A DNA stretch of 64,000 nucleotides from Methanomassiliicoccales archaeon (GTDB lineage: Archaea > Thermoplasmatota > Thermoplasmata > Methanomassiliicoccales > JAAEEP01): contig JAAEEP010000014.1 in NCBI GenBank assembly GCA_013415695.1, positions 1-64,000 of the forward strand, written 5' to 3'. Shown here one piece after another: positions 1-8,230 of this stretch. Below the pieces are notes generated by a model. The model ran no database searches and was not told where the DNA came from. It saw only the letters and a program-made list of their open reading frames with translations. Position numbers and translations under genes: made by a program. Numbering within the stretch: the first letter of the stretch is position 1; each line of letters starts with the position of its first letter.

Positions 1-34
1 ATACCTTTCCAGATATCGGTAGGAGGACACAAAA

Positions 35-91
35 ATGATAAATACCCACAACAAATTGTGTTCAATGGGGATGCAAAGCATTGGAAGATAG
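35..91 (+). CDS. possible 18-codon leader ORF
   Basis: A perfect AGGAGG (21-26) sits 8 nt before an ATG that opens an 18-codon frame, ending in TAG at 89-91 and overlapping the TTG start (81) of the downstream glycosyltransferase. The peptide (MINTHNKLCSMGMQSIGR) resembles nothing I know. The strong ribosome site followed by a short overlapping frame suggests translational coupling, where ribosomes finishing the leader reinitiate at the weak TTG. It could also be the remnant of a broken gene. No protein evidence is possible from the sequence alone. Confidence 0.3.
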   Translation: MINTHNKLCSMGMQSIGR

Positions 92-1187
92 CGATACGCA
101 CAGATTCACGATCGTCCTCCCCACTCTAAACGAAGGGGCAACAATAGTTAAAATGCTAGACACTCTAACTCGCCTCTATCCTGATTCGAGAGTGGTGGTG
201 GTTGACGATTCGTCAACTGATGGTACTATCAAGAAAGTGCAGAAATACTCTATCTCCAACAGCATGGTGTCCCTTGTTGAAAGGACGGGAAAGAAGAGAG
301 GGCTCAATGCCAGCATCATCGAAGGGATTCTGAACTCCAATACAGAGTTCTATGTGGTAATTGATGCAGATTTCCAGCATCCCCCAGAGAGTATCAAAGA
401 TGTCATGAACTCTCTAATGGAAGGCAATGACATCGTTGTCGGCGTAAGGAGAAACAGAGAGTCCCTGTCGAGGGGGAGGAAACTGTCCTCAATGGGGGCT
501 CACGGTCTAGCCAACACTTATCTCTGGTGGAAGGGGCAACCCAGGACCTCGGATACAATGAGTGGTTTCTTCGGGGGAGGGACCCAGCTTTGTAAGGAAA
601 TCATAGAGGAGTATTCGGACCTATTTGAAGGCCAGGGATTCAAAGCCCTGTTCGATCTGCTCAAATTCGCTCCAAATGATATTAGGGTTGGTGAGATCTC
701 ATTCGAGTTCGGTGAGAGGCAGGGTGGTGAGTCGAAGCTCAGCTCTAAGATCGTCCTCTCCATTCTCAACCAGTGTGGCATTCTGGGAAAAAGTGTGGCT
801 GCTGTAACGGGTTTCTTCCTACTCCACATGTTGGGAAGATTCATCGCGACCTTCATCTTGGGATTGTTCGCCACCTTTGCCCTTCTAGAATGGATTGGTG
901 CACCTATCAATGTGTATTCATTCTTCCCCACAATCACCTCATTCATCGTGGGTGTTGTCTACCTTGTCATTGCGACGGAGCTTCTTTTCTCCAACAGAAA
1001 GCAAGACAGCCTACTCGGAAGTATCAAGCTGATCTCGGTCGCATCAGCCGGATATCTTTTCACCATATACATGTTCACTGTCTTCGCTGGAACAGAGGTT
1101 GAGATCCTTCAGGCTATCTGTATGTTCGTTGGCTTTGGGGTGGCTCTAAGCTGGGACGTGATAGGCTGCTCAATACCCTCGAGTTGA
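81..1187 (+). CDS. GT2 dolichol-phosphate sugar synthase-like with C-terminal membrane domain
   Basis: Family 2 glycosyltransferase, probably moving a sugar from an NDP-sugar to a polyprenyl phosphate at the inner face of the membrane. Residues 9-230 form the GT-A domain: the nucleotide-binding DDSSTDGT is near 42-49 and the metal-binding DAD of IDADFQHPP is at 95-97, as in dolichol-phosphate mannose/glucose synthases. Residues about 240-360 contain four hydrophobic segments resembling the GtrA/DPM3-like tail of long DPM synthases. The start is TTG at 81; the frame is closed upstream by TAA at 39-41, so no ATG start exists, and a leader ORF with a strong ribosome site overlaps it. The next gene is another GT2, which supports a role in surface glycan or N-glycan assembly. 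The sugar cannot be told from the sequence. Confidence 0.85.
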   Translation: MEDSDTHRFTIVLPTLNEGATIVKMLDTLTRLYPDSRVVVVDDSSTDGTIKKVQKYSISNSMVSLVERTGKKRGLNASIIEGILNSNTEFYVVIDADFQHPPESIKDVMNSLMEGNDIVVGVRRNRESLSRGRKLSSMGAHGLANTYLWWKGQPRTSDTMSGFFGGGTQLCKEIIEEYSDLFEGQGFKALFDLLKFAPNDIRVGEISFEFGERQGGESKLSSKIVLSILNQCGILGKSVAAVTGFFLLHMLGRFIATFILGLFATFALLEWIGAPINVYSFFPTITSFIVGVVYLVIATELLFSNRKQDSLLGSIKLISVASAGYLFTIYMFTVFAGTEVEILQAICMFVGFGVALSWDVIGCSIPSS

Positions 1188-1236
1188 AGTTCTTGGAGAG
1201 AATCTTATTTATCAACAACCTTATTGCTGCATCAGA

Positions 1237-2118
1237 ATGATTGAGGTATCTGTAGGCGTGTGTGCATACAACGAGGAAGGGAATATCAGACAGTGCCTTG
1301 AATCAATCACCTCACAGGTACTCAAGGAATTCAGTATTATCGAGATCATAGTTGTTTCCAGTGCCAGCACTGACAGGACCGACCGGATTGTAGAGAATTA
1401 CGCATCGATTGATCCAAGGGTAAGGCTTGTCCGCCAGCAGACCAGGGAAGGTAAGTCTTCAGCTGTGAATCTTTTCATGAGTGAATCAGTCGGGGATGTG
1501 CTCATCCTGGTCAACGCCGACAACAGGCTGGAAGAATATACTCTCAATCATCTATTATCTCCATTCATGGACGAGCGCATTGGGATGACTGGTGGACATC
1601 CTGTACCTGTTAATAGCAAAGACACCTTGGTGGGCTTTGCCGTCTACATGCTTTGGGACATGCATCACAGATTATCCTTGATAAGCCCGAAGACGGGGGA
1701 GTTGGTAGCATTTCGCAACCTAGATATGCAGATCACACCTGGCATTAACACAGATGAGGACTGGATCAGGATGGAGACCGAAAAGAAAGGGCTTATGACG
1801 GTATACGTTCCAGAGGCTCTGGTATGGAACAAAGGACCCGAGACGCTACCCGACTTCTGGGCACAAAGAACACGGGTGAATATTGGAGAGAAGTACATGA
1901 AGCGCAGATATCAATTCGAAGTTCCCACCTGGCAAGGTAAATACCTTCTTCCTTCATTCCTCTCATTCATCAGAGACAACCGTAGAAACCTGGGAAAGGC
2001 TATCGCTGCAATGTCAATAGAAGCTATGTCACGAATTTTTGCGTCAATCTACGTAGCCTTGGACAGAGGAGATCCTTACATCTGGGAAATAGTATCTTCC
2101 ACGAAGAAACTGGACTAG
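1237..2118 (+). CDS. glycosyltransferase family 2
   Basis: Soluble GT-A type glycosyltransferase of 293 residues. The N-terminus has the first beta strand and CAYNEEGNI motif (9-17), the SSASTDRT nucleotide-binding loop (41-48) and the NAD metal site (93-95). A later TDEDW (about 170) fits the acceptor/catalytic acid region. There is no transmembrane segment. It lies 49 bp after the preceding GT2 in the same direction, with an AT-rich TTATTTATC element about 30 nt before the ATG, so it probably has its own promoter. Its last four bases overlap the convergent exported-protein gene. Donor and acceptor are unknown. Confidence 0.82.
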   Translation: MIEVSVGVCAYNEEGNIRQCLESITSQVLKEFSIIEIIVVSSASTDRTDRIVENYASIDPRVRLVRQQTREGKSSAVNLFMSESVGDVLILVNADNRLEEYTLNHLLSPFMDERIGMTGGHPVPVNSKDTLVGFAVYMLWDMHHRLSLISPKTGELVAFRNLDMQITPGINTDEDWIRMETEKKGLMTVYVPEALVWNKGPETLPDFWAQRTRVNIGEKYMKRRYQFEVPTWQGKYLLPSFLSFIRDNRRNLGKAIAAMSIEAMSRIFASIYVALDRGDPYIWEIVSSTKKLD

Positions 2119-3149
2119 GTTACTATGGTCACGAAGTTTCTCTGGAAAACATCCTGAAACTCATCTGCGTCAAGAGAGATAGCAACAACATGTTCTGCTA
2201 TGGGTAACTCAGTAACAATGATCCCATTGGTCGACTCAGGTCCGCAGGTTATCTTCTTCAAGAACGGTTCGCCCTCCATCCATAAAGCCCAACTAGCCAA
2301 CAACTTAGCTATGTCATTGGCATAGGCTTCCTCCCCACTTGTCAATATTGGAGTGGACATATCACCAGACATGGTGAGAAGTCTACCATTTCCTATTCGG
2401 AAGAGCGCTGACGATGTTAGCAATCGATCCCTGTCATACGTGTATCCTATGACCTTTCCCCCTTGTGACTCTACATCGTCGACCACAATACCCTTCGTGG
2501 GTGCAACGGTCTCAAATTGAAAAGCATCGGCCATGGTCGAGACTGACATTCCCTCACCAGACCTGAAGGTCAAGTTCTCATATCTTAGAGCATAGTAATC
2601 TTCTCCCCCTTCATCGTATCTGGGATCATAGACGAAGGGGACCGAGTTCCCGATACCGATCAGAATCCCGCCTCCCGTGACCCAACTTAAGGCTGCCTGG
2701 GCAAGTGATGTGGAATTCGAAGGTTGACTCGCAATTATCAGGGTAGAGTTGGGGCCCATGAATATGTCTTCCAGTCCCTCTCTGTCCACCAATGAGACCG
2801 ACCCCTCATAACCATAAAGTTGAAGTTTCGGGTTCATGTGGTCATAGAGTCCAAATATCCTGGGGACATACTGACTCTCGGTCCCGGAGGGATCATAGAA
2901 GATATAGATTGGATCATCCCTGGTCTCAGTTGCTGGGTAGGTCAATATGTTGACGGACTTGGAATAACCAGTGGAACCTAGAGTGTAATCCAGTCTGACC
3001 TGCAATTGTTCGTTCACTGTAACATCAATCTTGGTTGTGATGACCAAATCACCTCCGCCAGTTTGAGCCAGGCATGCGAGGACAACTAAGAGAACGACCA
3101 TGATGCTAAGAATGGGCTTCTCAATCCTCAGTTCCAACCCTCCATTCAC
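2115..3149 (-). CDS. exported/anchored protein of unknown function in glycosyltransferase operon
   Basis: Not recognised. After a short N-terminus there is one hydrophobic stretch (about residues 11-30), then about 310 residues that look extracytoplasmic, with several N-glycosylation sequons. Motifs such as IYIFYDPSG and ALSWVTGGGILIGIGN recall the DUF4350/GATase-like fold seen in some membrane-anchored archaeal proteins, but the resemblance is weak. It is the last gene of a three-gene minus-strand operon and overlaps the GT-C gene by 29 bp. The annotated start is GTG at 3149. The strong GGAGGG (3143-3138), however, lies inside the frame and is correctly spaced for a CTG codon at 3131, so the true N-terminus may be six residues shorter. 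It may bind or present the glycan made by its neighbours; that is inference. Confidence 0.65.
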   Translation of the reverse strand: MNGGLELRIEKPILSIMVVLLVVLACLAQTGGGDLVITTKIDVTVNEQLQVRLDYTLGSTGYSKSVNILTYPATETRDDPIYIFYDPSGTESQYVPRIFGLYDHMNPKLQLYGYEGSVSLVDREGLEDIFMGPNSTLIIASQPSNSTSLAQAALSWVTGGGILIGIGNSVPFVYDPRYDEGGEDYYALRYENLTFRSGEGMSVSTMADAFQFETVAPTKGIVVDDVESQGGKVIGYTYDRDRLLTSSALFRIGNGRLLTMSGDMSTPILTSGEEAYANDIAKLLASWALWMEGEPFLKKITCGPESTNGIIVTELPIAEHVVAISLDADEFQDVFQRNFVTIVT

Positions 3150-4581
3150 GAATTCTAAGATATGCCAACTCTAGGAGGTCATACTTCTCCGGCAGGTAAA
3201 TGGTGACCAGTGTGAAGACCCCGACAGCTGTTACTGATAGTAGGATAAGATTGCGAGCCCAGTAGTCGAATGCGGTGAAGAAGTCTATTATGGAACTGCT
3301 GAGGGCAGAGGGGTCGAGAAGAGGAGTGTAGACTGCGGCTGGATATAGAACAGCACTAAACGACTGCAGACCTATCAGGAAGAGCAACCCGAGGACTGTC
3401 AGAAGGTATACCTTCCTTACCATCCTCCCTTCCCATAAGGCGAATATCATAAGGAATGGGAATATCCAGAGAAAATGCTGAGGATTAGTGACCGGTTGAA
3501 GCAGGAGAATCGTGACCAGCACGAACAAGTTGCCCATTATCAAGGTCTTCATGAGGTTGCCATTCTTACTCCGAATTAGTGAGAATATTATCCCGTAGCA
3601 AACCGTCACACCAATCAATATGATGAAGAGAAGAAGCGAGATATCGATCGAGTACACCGAGGTGGGAACGGTTGCATCCGATGACTTGAAGTAAGGAGCA
3701 ATGAAGAATATATTGAATCCGCCGAAGTTTGGAGATCCAGATCTCCTCAAAATGAAGTCGAACATCCAACCGGAAGTGAGTAGGACGGGCAGGACGGTGA
3801 TGAGGCTCACAAGGCCTCCGGTAATGAACTTGATCACATTCCTGATTGCGACGCCCTTCCAATTTTGGTTGTAGGTCTTGAACTCCCATCCAATTACAAG
3901 GATGAGATAGAAAATGATTAGATACATCGGATAGAGCTTGAAGAAGAATCCAATGCCCAAGGCGAGACCTGCAAGAAAGAATCTCTTTCGATAGAAACAA
4001 ATGAATGCCAATATGGTCAAGATAGCTGGGAAAACATCTATCTGGGCAGAGATCGAGCTGACCCATATCACCAGTGGATTCAGGAACCACAGTATGAAAA
4101 CGCGCCTTGCCCAGATCTTATCCTTCCACTCTGCCACGAAATCGTAGAGGATGAGGGCCATCAAAAGGTCCCCGAGTATGATGGGAATCTTCACCGCCAG
4201 GTTGAAGGCGGGATGGGTCACCGTTGGTATCAACATTCCAGTCATTTGGGCTGCGTCCACCATTTCGAAGACGATCGTACCCCACATGGTTGGATCAAGG
4301 AACAGGGAAAGTAACCAAACGAAAGGATAAAGTAGGAAAGCAAAGAGGGGAGGATAAGAGAACACGGCATGACCGTATACCCCAACGCCGGTCAGCATGT
4401 CCACTGATGTCCGGTAGAAAGGATAGATGTCCTCCGTCCAAGAAGTCCAGGGTGCTAGTGCAAACCTCACTGCCAACCCGATAATTATCAAGAGCAGTAT
4501 CTTCCGGGAGGGAATTAGGAACTTGGAGAAACCCCTGAGCAGATCTTGTATTTGGCCAGCGGCATTAGTCAGTGGTCGCAC
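3121..4581 (-). CDS. polytopic GT-C type glycosyltransferase (GT87/mannosyltransferase-like)
   Basis: A 486-residue integral membrane protein with about ten to twelve hydrophobic helices. The first loop after helix 1 carries TEDIYPFY (about 49-56), the acidic motif expected of GT-C enzymes that use polyprenyl-phosphate-linked sugars outside the membrane. A YPPLFAFLLYP stretch follows, typical of GT87/DUF2029-like proteins. It overlaps its upstream GT2 partner by 17 bp and the downstream exported protein by 29 bp, so the three are translated together. The predicted GTG start at 4581 lies inside a GGAGG; a CTG codon at 4572, 8 nt after the GGAGG, is an alternative. Likely role: adding lipid-linked sugars to an external glycan. 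Confidence 0.78.
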   Translation of the reverse strand: MRPLTNAAGQIQDLLRGFSKFLIPSRKILLLIIIGLAVRFALAPWTSWTEDIYPFYRTSVDMLTGVGVYGHAVFSYPPLFAFLLYPFVWLLSLFLDPTMWGTIVFEMVDAAQMTGMLIPTVTHPAFNLAVKIPIILGDLLMALILYDFVAEWKDKIWARRVFILWFLNPLVIWVSSISAQIDVFPAILTILAFICFYRKRFFLAGLALGIGFFFKLYPMYLIIFYLILVIGWEFKTYNQNWKGVAIRNVIKFITGGLVSLITVLPVLLTSGWMFDFILRRSGSPNFGGFNIFFIAPYFKSSDATVPTSVYSIDISLLLFIILIGVTVCYGIIFSLIRSKNGNLMKTLIMGNLFVLVTILLLQPVTNPQHFLWIFPFLMIFALWEGRMVRKVYLLTVLGLLFLIGLQSFSAVLYPAAVYTPLLDPSALSSSIIDFFTAFDYWARNLILLSVTAVGVFTLVTIYLPEKYDLLELAYLRIREWRVGTED

Positions 4582-5560
4582 CTCCCCTCAGGATCACCCT
4601 GAACCCATCGATCATTCCTCGGAGATACGATCTCAATCCCCCCTTCACGCCCTGGAGTGATATCTGGAGAGTATAATACGGAAGTCTTACCACAACCTGT
4701 CCTAAGAGTCGCGTATAGGATCCCTTTGACCAAGGTATATTCTTCACGAGAATTAGCATATTCTTTGCATAATAGTACGAGCGCATTCGAGTCATCACAT
4801 TCGAGCCTTTCACACCCGATGACGCAGATACTTTATGATGGGCCACCGCTGATGGAATTACCCAGCTCTCCCATCCCTTTATGAGCGCTTTAAGGCAGAA
4901 ATCGAGATCCTCTGCGTACATCCAATAGCCCTCGTCAAAGAGACCAATCTCCTCGAAGACCTCCCTCCTTACCATCATTACGCAACCAGTTATGAAATCG
5001 ACCTTCTCCTCTTTGTCTTCAGTAACATCCGCCTCGTCCATGCCTGGGTGGGAGGAAAACCCCCATCTCCAGTTGAATCTCCCTCCTGCAAACCAGATTA
5101 CATTTCTACCGGAGTAGAGTATCTTGGGGCCTAGAATCCCCGCTTCCTTCCTCCGTTCGGCGGCCTCCAACATAATATCGATTGCATCATGATCAATCGT
5201 GGCATCATTGTTTATAAGGAGAATCGTCTGGGCGCCGTTCTCAAGTGCCCGTGATATTCCACGGTTCACCCCTTTGATGTACCCGAGGTTCTCGTCCATT
5301 TTCATAATTTGGATAGATGGCATTTCCCTGGAGATAAGCTCCACCGAACCATCTGTGGACCCGTTGTCCACGACAATTATCGAACTGGTTTTCACTCCTG
5401 ATTTCACAAGGGAGTCTAGACACTCTAAAGTGTCATCAGCCCTGTTCCAATTGACGGTGATGGCGAAGATTCTCCCGGACAGGACCATTGCCAGGAGATG
5501 CAAATATGCCTTCTTAACCCCTTCTTCGAACCGTAAGTTGCCCAAAAGTGGAGACGCCAC
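4565..5560 (-). CDS. glycosyltransferase family 2 (rhamnosyltransferase-like)
   Basis: GT-A glycosyltransferase of the RfbF/WcaA-like group. It has VNWNRADDTLECLDSL (about 37-52), VVDNGSTDGS (about 64-73), LLINNDATI with the metal-binding DA (about 115-123), and the family's FDEGYWMYAEDLDFCLK catalytic region. A weakly amphipathic C-terminus follows. It is the first gene of the operon containing the GT-C enzyme. The ATG at 5560 adds 25 residues not typical of the family; the ATG at 5485 (MVLSGRIFAITVNW), with an AT-rich GGCATATTTGC about 20 nt upstream, is an equally good start. The family suits extension of cell-surface polysaccharide. Confidence 0.83.
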   Translation of the reverse strand: MASPLLGNLRFEEGVKKAYLHLLAMVLSGRIFAITVNWNRADDTLECLDSLVKSGVKTSSIIVVDNGSTDGSVELISREMPSIQIMKMDENLGYIKGVNRGISRALENGAQTILLINNDATIDHDAIDIMLEAAERRKEAGILGPKILYSGRNVIWFAGGRFNWRWGFSSHPGMDEADVTEDKEEKVDFITGCVMMVRREVFEEIGLFDEGYWMYAEDLDFCLKALIKGWESWVIPSAVAHHKVSASSGVKGSNVMTRMRSYYYAKNMLILVKNIPWSKGSYTRLLGQVVVRLPYYTLQISLQGVKGGLRSYLRGMIDGFRVILRGGATTD

Positions 5561-5813
5561 TTCGGATTCTTATGGCGTTGCCCAAAGACGTCGACCTAAA
5601 TTTGAGATCCGCATAAAACCTAAGTCCGATTGCAGTTCATCGGATAATTGGTACGAAGCATTCATCGAGTATATCAGACTGCCAGCAGCAAAGATTTATA
5701 CTGATGTATCATGTTCGGTTTTTCACTATCTCATGTAAATTGAAAGTAAAAATGATAATGATCGATTCGAGGGGTTTGGAGAAACGAAGGATAGGAATTC
5801 AATCAGTGGTCCT

Positions 5814-6257
5814 ATGAAGATTGCATTGATCTGTTCTATGGGGGGTCATCTCACTGAGATGATGCGTCTTATGGATGCGTTTGAAAGCCATGATATCTTC
5901 TTCGTCACTCATCAAAGCCCTCGCACGGAATTGATTGCTGCGAGGAAGTACTTCATCAAGGAACTTGGTAACAATTGGCTCAGGGTTTTTCTATCGATCA
6001 TAACCTTCATGAGAATCTTCATGAAGGAGAAACCTTCCGTTATCATCAGTACTGGGTCTGAGATTGCTATTCCTGCATTCTATGCAGCCAAGCTCCTTAA
6101 GATCCCTAGCATCTTCATTGAAAGCTGGTGCTGCGTGTACAATACCACTGGTGCTGGTAGGCTTGTTTACCCTGTTTCGGATGTTTTTCTAGTCCAATGG
6201 CCATCTCTGATCGAGAAATACGGCAGTAAGGCCAAATTCAAAGGTGGGGTGATCTAA
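5814..6257 (+). CDS. PssD/Alg14-like glycosyltransferase membrane subunit
   Basis: Alg14-type partner of a split GT-B enzyme. Residues 1-10 give the KIALICSMGGHL start with the glycine loop. SPRTE and a basic amphipathic/hydrophobic helix (about 60-80) fit membrane association, and STGSEIAIPAFYAAKLL plus FIESWCC match the conserved Alg14/PssD core. At 147 residues it has normal length. In eukaryotes Alg14 recruits Alg13 to form the UDP-GlcNAc transferase; bacterial PssD/PssE act in exopolysaccharide synthesis. The next gene encodes the catalytic half, and the stop codon overlaps its proposed start (TAATT), so the two are translationally coupled. Confidence 0.85.
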   Translation: MKIALICSMGGHLTEMMRLMDAFESHDIFFVTHQSPRTELIAARKYFIKELGNNWLRVFLSIITFMRIFMKEKPSVIISTGSEIAIPAFYAAKLLKIPSIFIESWCCVYNTTGAGRLVYPVSDVFLVQWPSLIEKYGSKAKFKGGVI

Positions 6258-6739
6258 TTATTTTCGTGACAGTTGGGTGGCACAATCAGCCATTCTTGCG
6301 ACTCGTCACGAAGATGGATGAGATCGCAGGAAGAATTGAAGAGGAAGTGGTCATACAAAAAGGCCATACAGAGTACGAGACGAAACATGCGATATCTTTC
6401 GACTTTCTCCCTTCAGATGAAGAGTATCTAGAGTATTTCAAGAAAGCAAGGATCATTGTCTGCCACGCTGGAGCTGGAACTCTTTTAAATTCCCTTTCGT
6501 TTGGAAAGACAACGATTGTCATGCCCAGACTGAGGAAATATGACGAACACATGAATGATCATCAGCTTGAGTTGGTCGGCGCTCTTAAAGTGAAGAAAGG
6601 CTTAACTGTGGTACTTGAGGCGGATGCACTTGAGGAAGCCATTGCGAATGCGAATACCAACTCCACTATACCAATTGAGTCCGATCTATCACTGTGCAAA
6701 TATATTCGAAAGTGCCTGCAGGATCTTACAGGATCTTGA
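6257..6739 (+). CDS. PssE/Alg13-like glycosyltransferase catalytic subunit, probable ATT start
   Basis: The C-terminal, nucleotide-sugar-binding half of a split GT28/GT-B enzyme. CHAGAGTLLNSLSFGKT carries the donor-binding glycine loop, and VMPRLRKYDEHMNDHQLEL the conserved family signature. The first standard in-frame start is GTG at 6266, but that removes the opening beta strand: the codons before it read I-I-F before VTVG, matching the usual MIFVTVG start of the family. ATT at 6257 lies 7 nt after the last G of an extended GGTGATC ribosome site (6248-6254) and overlaps the PssD stop as TAATT, in the position of a normal TAATG. I therefore place the start at ATT; GTG 6266 is the conservative alternative. 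Confidence 0.85.
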   Translation: MIFVTVGWHNQPFLRLVTKMDEIAGRIEEEVVIQKGHTEYETKHAISFDFLPSDEEYLEYFKKARIIVCHAGAGTLLNSLSFGKTTIVMPRLRKYDEHMNDHQLELVGALKVKKGLTVVLEADALEEAIANANTNSTIPIESDLSLCKYIRKCLQDLTGS

Positions 6740-6884
6740 TCTCATTTCACAGTATCAGAAACGGTTCAAGACCAGCCATTCTTGCCATTGATGAATAATT
6801 GCTTGGCGCTACGCAATCAACTACATTGAGATTATGAACAATCTGAGTCAGCACTTATTTAAGGAGAAATCACCAATAGAATAG

Positions 6885-7283
6885 ATGATGACGCTGATGC
6901 AGTTTGAGATCAGTGTTCAGAACAAACCAGGGGAAATTGCCAGGATTGCTGAACTGTTGGGACGCAATTCTGTAAACATCCAGGGAATTAGCACGGAACT
7001 GAACGCCAAGAAGGGCTTTATCAGAGTGATAACCGATGATGAGGCCACCGCTCGCAGGTCCCTCCAGGTTGGAGGATTGGATTTCTTAGAAAGAGAAGTA
7101 TTAGAGATCTCCTTGCCAGATCGACCTGGGGAGCTTGCCAAGATGACTAGAACACTGGCCAGGGCTGGAATCAACATCGAATCTCTGTTCATTATGGGAT
7201 CTGGGACCGCTTTTGAAAAGGTTGCCCTAGGTGTCAATGATTTAGACAGAGCGAAAGAGGTTCTCTGGAAATACCTTGTCTAG
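6885..7283 (+). CDS. tandem ACT-domain protein
   Basis: A 132-residue protein made of two ACT domains in a row (about 5-60 and 70-130). Each starts with the amino-acid-binding loop: NKPGEIARIAELL in the first, DRPGELAKMTRTL in the second. ACT pairs usually sense an amino acid and regulate a partner enzyme or act alone. No biosynthetic enzyme lies beside it, so the ligand is unknown. A TTATTTAA element (6855-6862) about 25 nt before the ATG suggests a leaderless transcript. Its end overlaps the convergent transporter gene by 4 bp. Confidence 0.85.
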   Translation: MMTLMQFEISVQNKPGEIARIAELLGRNSVNIQGISTELNAKKGFIRVITDDEATARRSLQVGGLDFLEREVLEISLPDRPGELAKMTRTLARAGINIESLFIMGSGTAFEKVALGVNDLDRAKEVLWKYLV

Positions 7284-8185
7284 TCAACCTCGAGCTCCGG
7301 ATCACGAAGTTGATTGTTGTTCCATAGTGAGATTGCCGCAATTGCCAGAACAATCAGCGATCCACCCAAGATGACTGGTAAAGTTGGAATCTCAGATAGT
7401 ATGAGGTAGGCGAAAATCACCGCGAAGACAATCTCTAAAAGGAGGATTATCGAAGAGACCGTAGCACCAACCTTCATTAGACCTGCGTTGTAAAGGATAA
7501 AGGCGAGCCCGGAACAGAAAATACCAGTGTAAACAGCGCTCGCCATTCCCAAATCGGTCACCGAGAAATTCGATGTGAATGGGAGGCTCATGGGCACCAG
7601 GAAGATCGTAGTTAGAATCATGACCACCGCTGTGATCATCAGCACGTTGACCTCCCTCATGAGCACCATTTTTTGATACACTATATAGAAAGCCCAAAGG
7701 ATGCCCGAGATGAAAACGAGCATATTCCCCAGGAATGTCCCAGATAATACGATGGACAGATCCCCACCGGTAGTGACCACCACAACACCGGTGAGACCCA
7801 AACCCAAACCAAGGCCGATTCGGTAGTTAAGCCTCTCACCCAATATGAACACCGCCAGGATGGCAACGAACACGGCGTTAATATCTACCAGAAGAGCGGC
7901 GTTCGTGGCTGTGGTCATTGATATCCCTACATGCTGGAAGTTGTATGCAATAGCGTTGACAAGGGCGATCCCCCAGATGATACGATCCTTGAAGAGTCGT
8001 GGCTCGTATCTCTTGGCAACCAGTACTACGACCATAAGAAACAAAGAACCTATCAGGAACCGGAGGAAGGAATAGAAAAAAGGGTCGATCTCCTCCACAC
8101 CGATCTTAGCCGACACGAATGAAGTTCCCCAAAGCAAGCTGGCCAGAATGATATATCCCTCGTGGCGGAACCCCTTTGTCGCCAT
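7280..8185 (-). CDS. EamA/DMT-superfamily permease
   Basis: A 301-residue membrane protein with ten hydrophobic helices arranged as two EamA repeats (about 10-140 and 150-290). The first repeat opens with LLWGTSFVSAKIG, the second with LVFISGILWAFYIVYQK, both characteristic of drug/metabolite transporters. Members export or import amino acids, nucleotides or other metabolites, and the substrate cannot be read from the sequence. The ATG at 8185 lies just downstream of GTTAAATACACG on the minus strand, which fits a leaderless promoter. Confidence 0.85.
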   Translation of the reverse strand: MATKGFRHEGYIILASLLWGTSFVSAKIGVEEIDPFFYSFLRFLIGSLFLMVVVLVAKRYEPRLFKDRIIWGIALVNAIAYNFQHVGISMTTATNAALLVDINAVFVAILAVFILGERLNYRIGLGLGLGLTGVVVVTTGGDLSIVLSGTFLGNMLVFISGILWAFYIVYQKMVLMREVNVLMITAVVMILTTIFLVPMSLPFTSNFSVTDLGMASAVYTGIFCSGLAFILYNAGLMKVGATVSSIILLLEIVFAVIFAYLILSEIPTLPVILGGSLIVLAIAAISLWNNNQLRDPELEVD

Positions 8186-8230
8186 CCGTTGGCAATTAAG
8201 ATGCGTGTATTTAACGGGTGGGTGGCGACT

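Noticed and set aside
5199-5738. 179-codon plus-strand frame
   Set aside because: Most of it is antisense to the GT2 gene at 4565-5560, which has clear family motifs.
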